Under the pieces are notes generated by a model, which saw only the letters and a program-made list of their open reading frames with translations, made no database searches and was not told where the DNA came from. The position numbers and the translations under genes are program-made. 64,000 nucleotides of DNA from Prauserella alba (GTDB lineage Bacteria > Actinomycetota > Actinomycetes > Mycobacteriales > Pseudonocardiaceae), in the NCBI RefSeq assembly GCF_024171735.1, contig NZ_JAMTCH010000005.1:124001-188000 (forward strand), read 5' to 3'. Of the stretch, positions 59,492 to 64,000 are shown one piece after another. Each line of letters opens with the position of its first letter. Within the stretch, counting starts at the first letter, position 1.

Positions 59492-60064
59492 TCAGCGGAG
59501 TGGGTACTGCGGCCCGTCTCGTTGGTGCGTTCCGTTCGGCGGCTGCTGGGCGTGGGGCGGATACGGCTGCTGCGAATGTGGCGGCGGATGCGGTGGTGCG
59601 GCCTGCGGCGCCGGGATCGATGACGACGGCCGGCCGTGCCCGGGCTGCCAGGGTTCGGCGGGCGCCCCGCCGGATCGGCGAGCCGCCACCACGGTCGCCG
59701 GGTTGAGACCGGCGGCCGCCTCGTCCATAGTGATGCGCTTCTTCCTGGTGAACGCCGCCACGGCCCAGAATCCGCCGCCGCCGACCATGGCGGCTCCGCC
59801 ACCGGTGAGCAGCCAGCCGGTGAGGGTGTTCTCCTCCGACTGGGCCTCGTAGCCGCGTTCGTCCGTGGTCGTGCCGCCGCGGGTCTCCTCGCAGACCTCG
59901 CCCTGCTCCATGACCTGCCCGCCGCACGTGACGTCGTCGTCGTTCAGCGCGACGATCCCGAGGACGATCATGGCCACGCCGACGATCGCCACGCCCACGG
60001 CCTGCAGCCGTTCCTTGATGAGCCGTGCGTTGACGTATCGCGTGTAGCGCGCGTGAGCGTTCAA
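59492..60064 (-). CDS. Two-span membrane protein with Pro-rich cytoplasmic tail
   Basis: 190 residues from a TTG at 60064, chosen because GAGGAAGGA lies six bases upstream. N-terminal basic helix (RYTRYVNARLIKERLQ), span 1 (AVGVAIVGVAMIVLGIVAL), a short loop with two Cys (DDDVTCGGQVMEQGEVCEETRGG) that could form an extracytoplasmic disulfide, span 2 (TGWLLTGGGAAMVGGGGFWAVAAF), then RKKR and a Pro/Gln/His-rich tail. Topology is N-in, C-in by charge. No family recognised; similar small proteins are frequent in the Pseudonocardiales. Confidence 0.7.
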   Translation of the reverse strand: MNAHARYTRYVNARLIKERLQAVGVAIVGVAMIVLGIVALNDDDVTCGGQVMEQGEVCEETRGGTTTDERGYEAQSEENTLTGWLLTGGGAAMVGGGGFWAVAAFTRKKRITMDEAAAGLNPATVVAARRSGGAPAEPWQPGHGRPSSSIPAPQAAPPHPPPHSQQPYPPHAQQPPNGTHQRDGPQYPLR

Positions 60065-60223
60065 GGGAATCCTTCCTCGTAGGTCACGGGAGGCGGCGGG
60101 AGCATTGTGAGGTCCGTTCGTGGTCAAGCCGTGGTTATCCGGTGGTTCGGTTCTCCGCCGGTTCGCGGCGGGCGAGCGCACTCGGAGTGTCGGTGCGGGC
60201 TGCTAGGTTCGCTGCCCCTGCCG

Positions 60224-60271
60224 AACTGTGGGCGCCGTCAACTGTGGGCGCCGTCAACTGTGGGCGCTGTC
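60224..60271 (+). repeat. Three tandem 16-bp repeats upstream of the DHFR-family gene
   Basis: AACTGTGGGCGCCGTC is repeated at 60224-60239, 60240-60255 and, with one change, 60256-60271, followed by a degraded partial copy. The array ends 16 bases before the ATG at 60288, so it probably forms part of the 5' leader or promoter. Confidence 0.8.
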
Positions 60272-60287
60272 GAACTTGGGAGCTGAC

Positions 60288-60863
60288 ATGGGCAAGGTCG
60301 CCTGGGGATTCACGTCGTCGATCGACGGGTTCATCGCCGGGCCCGGGCACGACATGAGCTGGATGGCCGCGGCGGAACCGCTGGCCGACGGCACTGTCGA
60401 ACGCATGGCGGGCGAGGTCGCGGTCATCATCTCCGGCCGCGCCGGGTACGACGCCGCGCAGGCCCAGCGCGGCCAGCGCGACGAGCTCACATCCGAGCCC
60501 TACGGCGGCGCGTGGTCCGGCACCGAGTTCGTTCTGACGCGCCGGCCGGAGGAACTCGCCGCCGACCCGAACGTCACCGCCATGAACTGCGACGTCGTCG
60601 AAGCCATCCGCCGGGCGCAGGAGATCGCGGGCGAGGACGACATCCAGATCATCAGCGCCGACATCGCCAGGCAGGCACTGGAGCACGATCTGATCGACGA
60701 GCTGCAGGTCTTCGTGGCGCCGGTGTTCCTCGGTGACGGTGTGCGGATCTTCGATGTCGCCGGCGGCCGCAGGCTCGATTGGGAACTCGTCGAGATCTAC
60801 GACGACAGCCCCCGCAGCTTCGGCCGCGTCTACCGTCCGAAACGACCGCAGACCGGAGCGTGA
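60288..60863 (+). CDS. Dihydrofolate reductase-family protein (RibD C-terminal-like reductase)
   Basis: 191 residues from the ATG at 60288 (GGAGCTGAC just upstream). DHFR/RibD-C fold: FTSSIDGFIAGPGHDMSWM at the N-terminus, VIISGRAGYDAAQ, TEFVLTRRPEELAADPNV, IQIISADIARQALEHDLIDELQVFVAPVFLGDGVRIF. The last segment, with its DEL and P-V-x-LG-G signature, is typical of this stand-alone YyaP/YwjB-like group. It presumably uses NADPH on an unknown substrate; it is not the folate-pathway enzyme. Three 16-base repeats lie in its upstream region. Confidence 0.88.
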   Translation: MGKVAWGFTSSIDGFIAGPGHDMSWMAAAEPLADGTVERMAGEVAVIISGRAGYDAAQAQRGQRDELTSEPYGGAWSGTEFVLTRRPEELAADPNVTAMNCDVVEAIRRAQEIAGEDDIQIISADIARQALEHDLIDELQVFVAPVFLGDGVRIFDVAGGRRLDWELVEIYDDSPRSFGRVYRPKRPQTGA

Positions 60864-60998
60864 CGTGGGTCAGGCGGCTCGCCCGAGGAACGGCAGCAGG
60901 TCCGGGTGCGTGCCGCGGGCTTCCGGCGGCACGTCGTGGTGCTGCGCGAGCCGATCACCCGCTGACGACCACCTGTTGTGCGCTTCAGGCTTGGGCGG

Positions 60999-61259
60999 TC
61001 ATGTGCCGTAGTGGTAGCGACAGGCGGCGATGCGGATCTCGTCGCCGACGATCTTGTACACGAGGCGGTGTTCGTCGGTGATGCGTCGTGACCAGTACCC
61101 CTGGAAGCCGTGTTTCAAGGCTTCCGGTTTGCCGATGCCCTCGTTGCCATTGCGCGCGATGTCCTGGACGAGTGTGTTGATTCTTTTGAGGACCTTGCGG
61201 TCCTCGGTCTGCCACCACAGGTAGTCCGCCCACGCGGACTCGTCCCATACGAACTTCAT
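60999..61259 (-). CDS. yoeB: YoeB-family toxin (mRNA interferase)
   Basis: 86 residues. Full RelE-fold YoeB signature: MKFVWDESAWADYLWWQTEDRKVLKRINTLVQDI, GIGKPEALKHGFQGYWSRRITDEHRLVYKI and the C-terminal ACRYHYGT, which carries the catalytic His/Tyr. YoeB cleaves mRNA at ribosomal start regions. Its ATG overlaps the antitoxin stop as ATGA, the normal layout. All expected catalytic positions appear intact, so it should be active and held by the preceding antitoxin. Confidence 0.95.
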   Translation of the reverse strand: MKFVWDESAWADYLWWQTEDRKVLKRINTLVQDIARNGNEGIGKPEALKHGFQGYWSRRITDEHRLVYKIVGDEIRIAACRYHYGT

Positions 61260-61507
61260 TCGACGAGGTCGTGCGGCTCGCCGCCGCCGGACTCGAGTCG
61301 CTCGATCGACGTCACCAGCCTGCGGGCATTCTCCGGGCTTCGGAGCAGGTAAGCGGTCTCCTTGAGAGACTCGTAGTCGTCGAGCGAGACCATCACGACA
61401 GGTTCGTGGCCTGCGCGCGTGATGACGACCTCCTCGCGGTCGTCGACCACGGAGTCGAGGGTCTCGGCGTACTTCGCCCGGGACTCGGAGTAGCTCATCG
61501 TTCGCAT
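61256..61507 (-). CDS. yefM: YefM/Phd-family antitoxin
   Basis: 83 residues from the ATG at 61507 with GGGAGG six bases upstream; a further internal Met (MSYSESRAKY) begins the family core. The N-terminal DNA-binding part reads SYSESRAKYAETLDSVVDDREEVVITRAGHEPVVMVSLDDYESL, and the C-terminal acidic tail that wraps the toxin is ERLESGGGEPHDLVE. It binds and neutralises YoeB and represses their shared promoter. Confidence 0.95.
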   Translation of the reverse strand: MRTMSYSESRAKYAETLDSVVDDREEVVITRAGHEPVVMVSLDDYESLKETAYLLRSPENARRLVTSIERLESGGGEPHDLVE

Positions 61508-61522
61508 CGGCAACCTCCCGTG

Positions 61523-61542
61523 TTTGTACGTAAAATTGTACG
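61523..61542 (-). promoter_or_regulatory. yefM-yoeB promoter with repeated GTAC-core sites
   Basis: TTGTACG occurs twice, thirteen bases apart. On the minus strand TACAAT (61540-61535) makes a good -10 element 28 bases before the antitoxin ATG. YefM-type antitoxins are known to bind TGTACA-like cores overlapping their promoter, so these repeats are the likely autoregulatory operator. Confidence 0.5.
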
Positions 61543-61626
61543 CCTACCGATCTGGTGGTCAACCGCGGAGGTGGCCGTCTTTCGCTAGTCTCGGCGCAGA
61601 CGACGGCAGGGGAGGTTCGGCGGACC

Positions 61627-62181
61627 ATGACCGGTGATCGGATCGCGGTGTTCGGGTACGAACTCGGCGTTCTCAAACGCATCCGCAGGGCCGGCTGGTG
61701 GCAGACGGGAGTGCGTGACCCGGAGTCCGTCGCCGAGCACACGATGCGCGTCGCCCAGCTCGCGGGCCTGCTCGCCGCCGAGGACGGTGCGAACCCGGAG
61801 CGTGCCGCCTACCTGGCGCTGTGGCACGACACCCAGGAGACCCGCACCGGCGACCTGCCCCACTCGGCGAAGCCGTACGTCGACAAGCCGGACCCGCGGC
61901 GGATCACCGCCGATCAGACCTCCGCCCTGCCGGACGCGGCCCGCGACAGCGTGCGCGACGCCGTCGACGAGTACGAGAACGCGGCAAGTCCCGAAGCGCG
62001 CTGCGCCCGCGACGCCGACAAGCTCGAGATGCTGCTCCAGGCGGTCGAGTACCGCGACGTCGGTGTCGCCGGTACCGGCGAGTGGATCGACAGTGCACTG
62101 CGGAGCCTGACCACGACGACCGCCCGGCGAGTCGCCGACGCCGCTCTCACCCTGTCGCCGCTCGCGTGGCGCGAGCCGTGA
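61627..62181 (+). CDS. HD-domain hydrolase, YfbR-like 5'-deoxynucleotidase family
   Basis: 184 residues. HD-domain metal ligands: ESVAEHTMRVAQLAGLLA (first His), LALWHDTQETRTGDL (His-Asp), and CARDADKLEMLLQAVEY (distal Asp). GYELGVLKRIRRAGW at the start is characteristic of the YfbR/HDDC2 group, which removes phosphate from (deoxy)nucleoside monophosphates. WHDTQETRTGD replaces the more usual HDxxE spacing but keeps the metal site. It is divergent from the YefM-YoeB pair. Confidence 0.88.
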   Translation: MTGDRIAVFGYELGVLKRIRRAGWWQTGVRDPESVAEHTMRVAQLAGLLAAEDGANPERAAYLALWHDTQETRTGDLPHSAKPYVDKPDPRRITADQTSALPDAARDSVRDAVDEYENAASPEARCARDADKLEMLLQAVEYRDVGVAGTGEWIDSALRSLTTTTARRVADAALTLSPLAWREP

Positions 62182-62412
62182 GTCCGCGGGCCGCCCGCGA
62201 AACCTGAGTAGTTTCACTCGCCAGGATCACGGGGTTTCCCTGAAGCCCGCGCCCCTGCCGTCGCGGCATCGTGGACGCATGGTCACAGCGCAACGCTCGG
62301 CACGATCCCGACGCCACAGGCGGTGCCGCTCGCTGTGCTGACTTCGCGGCCCGGTTCGAGGGGGAACAGAGGGGGAGGGACCGGGGCGAGGGGGATCGAA
62401 GGGGGAACAATG

Positions 62413-62445
62413 GAAGAGGCCCCGTGCACTGCACGGGGCCTCTTC
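62413..62445 (-). terminator. Terminator hairpin of the tRNA-Gly gene
   Basis: GAAGAGGCCCCGTGCA and its exact complement form a 16-bp stem around a single base, three bases beyond the encoded CCA of the tRNA. Only a short pyrimidine stretch follows on the minus strand, so the strength comes from the stem. Confidence 0.75.
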
Positions 62446-62447
62446 TG

Positions 62448-62523
62448 TGGAGCGGACGACGGGACTCGAACCCGCGACCCTCACCTTGGCAAGGTGATGC
62501 GCTACCAGCTGCGCTACGTCCGC
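62448..62523 (-). tRNA. tRNA-Gly (anticodon GCC), CCA encoded
   Basis: On the minus strand the cloverleaf is complete: acceptor GCGGACG pairing with CGTCCGC, D-arm with GCGCAGCTGGTAGCGC, anticodon arm TCACC-TTGCCAA-GGTGA with anticodon GCC, and T-arm CGCGGGTTCGAGTCCCG. Discriminator T is followed by a genomically encoded CCA (62450-62448). The total is 76 bases, and a terminator hairpin lies immediately downstream. Confidence 0.97.
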
Positions 62524-62534
62524 CTGTATGAACT

Positions 62535-62596
62535 TTGTCCGCATATGTGTGAACTGTCCACATGTGACATGTCCACTTGTGGACAACTTGTCCGTG
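62535..62596. promoter_or_regulatory. Cluster of DnaA-box-like 9-mers
   Basis: Within 62 bases: TTGTCCGCA (62535-62543), CTGTCCACA (62554-62562), ATGTCCACT (62569-62577), an exact TTGTCCACA on the minus strand (62578-62586), and TTGTCCGTG (62588-62596). The high-GC actinobacterial DnaA box is TTGTCCACA; these copies differ from it by 1, 1, 2, 0 and 2 bases. The third and fourth form a perfect palindrome TGTCCAC-tt-GTGGACA (62570-62585). The cluster lies between the tRNA-Gly promoter side and the ECF sigma gene, with no dnaA or dnaN nearby. Confidence 0.6.
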
Positions 62597-62765
62597 TATC
62601 CGGTTCCGGCGTGCCTTCCCCGTTACGCCCCAGAACTTTACACGTTGGCGTCAGGGGGTTGGCAGAGGGGTGACGTAACGGCTCCACTCTCCGTATTGTG
62701 TTCAACGTTCAACTGGTGTCTGCGCGTGGCGAGGGGCGGGCAGGCCTTAGGGGGTGGCTGGCTGA

Positions 62766-64000
62766 ATGGACCGCACGATGTCCGCGACCGACGAGGCGAT
62801 GCTGCTCGAGCGGCTACGGCAAGGTGAGGACGACGCGTTCGGGGAGCTGTTCGAACTCCACGTGGCCTCCGTCCGGCGACTCGCCCGCGGCATCGCGCGG
62901 GACGGGTCCGAGGCCGAGGACATCACCGCCGAGACGTTCTTCCGCGTGTTACAGGCGGTCCGCCGAGGCAACGGGCCGAAGGACAACGTTCGCGCCTACC
63001 TGCTGACCGTCGCGCGCCGCGTCACGTGGGAGTGGCAGGGCGCCCGCCGCGACGTCCCGGTCAGTGACGACGAGCTGACGACCCGCGTCGGCGCGGGTGC
63101 CGACACGCAGAGCTCCACCGCCGAGGCTTCGCTGATCACTCGCGCGTTCTCGAGCCTGCCCGAGCGGTGGCGCACGGTGCTGTGGCAGACCGAGGTCGAA
63201 GGGGTCCAGCCCGCGAACGTCGCGCCCGAGTTCGGCCTCAGCCCCAACGCGACCGCCGCGCTCGCCCGTCGCGCGCGGATCGGGTTGCGCGCCGCGTACC
63301 TGCAGGCCCACCTCGCGACCGGACGCAGCGACAACGGCTGCCGCACGATCGTCGAGAAGCTCGGCGGGTACACCGCAGGCAGCGTCACCGGGGCCGAGGC
63401 ACGCAAGGTCAAGACACACCTGGCTGCGTGCTCGTCGTGCCGCGCGACCCACGACGAGCTGCGTGACGTGTGTTCCTCACTGCGCTCCCACGCCGGTGTG
63501 CTGGTGCTGCTCGTGCCCGCGGCGGGGATCGTCGCGAACTGGGGCGGCGCCGGAGCCGTCTCGGGTGCGGTGTCGTCGGTGGCCGGTTCCGCCGGAGCCG
63601 GATCGACGGCCGGCGCCGCATCCGGCGCCGCGGGCGGTCTCGCCGCGCTGAGCGGGCACGTGAAGGTGGGGCTCGCGGTCGCGTCGACCGTCGCCGTCGG
63701 CGCAGCGGGCGTGGCCGGTGTCGCCGGACTTCCCGAAGGAGACGAACGCCAGGTGGTCGGCCTGCACGGCGGACCACGCGGTGGCCTGCAGCTCGTCGAG
63801 CCCGCACCCGCCGTACCCGAGGTCGACCGCATGGCCGACCGTGACGGTGCCGACCGTGACGGCGCGGAAGGTGACCGTGCGGAACGTGACGGCGCGGACG
63901 GGGACGGTCCCGCCGTGGGGAACGGTCGATCCGGCGGCGCAGCCGTGGACGAGCACGCGCCCATGGGCGACACCGACTACAGCGTGCCGGCAGCCGCGTC
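62766..64000 (+). CDS. ECF sigma factor with fused zinc-finger/membrane anti-sigma-like C-terminus (partial)
   Basis: At least 411 residues, running off the window. Sigma region 2 is at about 15-90 (LLERLRQGEDDAFGELFELHVASVRRLARGIA..DGSEAEDITAETFFRVL), and region 4 at about 130-180 (SSLPERWRTVLWQTEVEGVQPANVAPEFGLSPNATAALARRARIGLR). A zinc-binding HLAACSSC motif follows near 218-225, as in zf-HC2 anti-sigma domains, then a hydrophobic span (GVLVLLVPAAGIVANW), an Ala/Gly-rich second hydrophobic stretch near 300-320, and charged DRDGA repeats. The sigma part and its inhibitor thus lie in one polypeptide that may be tethered to the membrane. The ATG at 62766 is used; one at 62778 is also possible. 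Confidence 0.88.
   Translation, partial: MDRTMSATDEAMLLERLRQGEDDAFGELFELHVASVRRLARGIARDGSEAEDITAETFFRVLQAVRRGNGPKDNVRAYLLTVARRVTWEWQGARRDVPVSDDELTTRVGAGADTQSSTAEASLITRAFSSLPERWRTVLWQTEVEGVQPANVAPEFGLSPNATAALARRARIGLRAAYLQAHLATGRSDNGCRTIVEKLGGYTAGSVTGAEARKVKTHLAACSSCRATHDELRDVCSSLRSHAGVLVLLVPAAGIVANWGGAGAVSGAVSSVAGSAGAGSTAGAASGAAGGLAALSGHVKVGLAVASTVAVGAAGVAGVAGLPEGDERQVVGLHGGPRGGLQLVEPAPAVPEVDRMADRDGADRDGAEGDRAERDGADGDGPAVGNGRSGGAAVDEHAPMGDTDYSVPAAA

Noticed and set aside
62535-62596. Chromosomal replication origin
   Set aside because: DnaA-box-like sites are present, but there is no dnaA, dnaN or AT-rich unwinding region, and the cluster is too short for an actinobacterial oriC.
1-64000. CRISPR array, rRNA operon or complete insertion sequence anywhere in the window
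   Set aside because: No regularly spaced repeats, rRNA-like sequence or transposase with terminal repeats was seen on either strand.

Overview
High-GC actinobacterial chromosome, most likely from the Pseudonocardiales. This is inferred from strong third-position GC bias, frequent GTG/TTG starts, many ATGA gene overlaps, Tat signals, and families typical of the group (DUF222-HNH, PucR, GMC oxidoreductase/molybdenum oxidase). No 16S or other decisive marker is present, so the genus is not assigned. I see no integrase, prophage, insertion sequence or CRISPR array. The interest lies in small accessory modules set among ordinary genes.

Region by region. 1-1829: end of an OpuC-type compatible-solute ABC transporter. 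1957-10336: a basic-tailed hypothetical protein, a RecB-like nuclease, a DUF222-HNH protein, an SDR, UDP-glucose dehydrogenase and a gamma-glutamyltransferase. 10393-24039: cell-envelope and sugar genes. These comprise a membrane-tethered solute-binding-like protein with no transporter, an acyltransferase with a very long disordered tail, a GT-C mannosyltransferase, a 1259-residue protein combining two glycosyltransferases and a FkbM methyltransferase, two paralogous single-span membrane proteins, and MsrA. 24560-33617: acyl-CoA ligase, PucR regulator, and a Tat-exported molybdenum aldehyde oxidase plus GMC alcohol oxidase. Together they could take an extracellular alcohol through aldehyde and acid to an acyl-CoA. 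33637-40564: a CitAB-like two-component system divergent from a tripartite tricarboxylate (Tct) transporter with two tandem binding proteins, then a UspA protein. 40797-46172: a xylose module (ROK repressor, sugar porter, XylA, XylB) with a clear inverted-repeat operator.

46248-49132 is the most striking accessory module. An operon encodes two Cys-rich small proteins, a helical N-terminal domain, a DddA-like (SCP1.201) deaminase toxin domain and an Imm1 immunity protein. A GntR regulator lies upstream, and CTAG-rich palindromes sit in front of both the regulator and the operon. The helical domain and the deaminase are in different reading frames, so the toxin is frameshifted, or made as two pieces.

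49227-62181: Nudix hydrolase, a PucR regulator divergent from a D-amino-acid-dehydrogenase-like enzyme, a GreA-like factor, a three-gene SDR operon facing a MarR gene with paired operators, several small membrane or nucleotide-binding proteins, a DHFR-family reductase, a YefM-YoeB toxin-antitoxin pair and an HD hydrolase. 62448-64000: tRNA-Gly(GCC), a tight cluster of DnaA-box-like 9-mers, and an ECF sigma factor fused to a zinc-finger/membrane anti-sigma-like tail that runs off the window.
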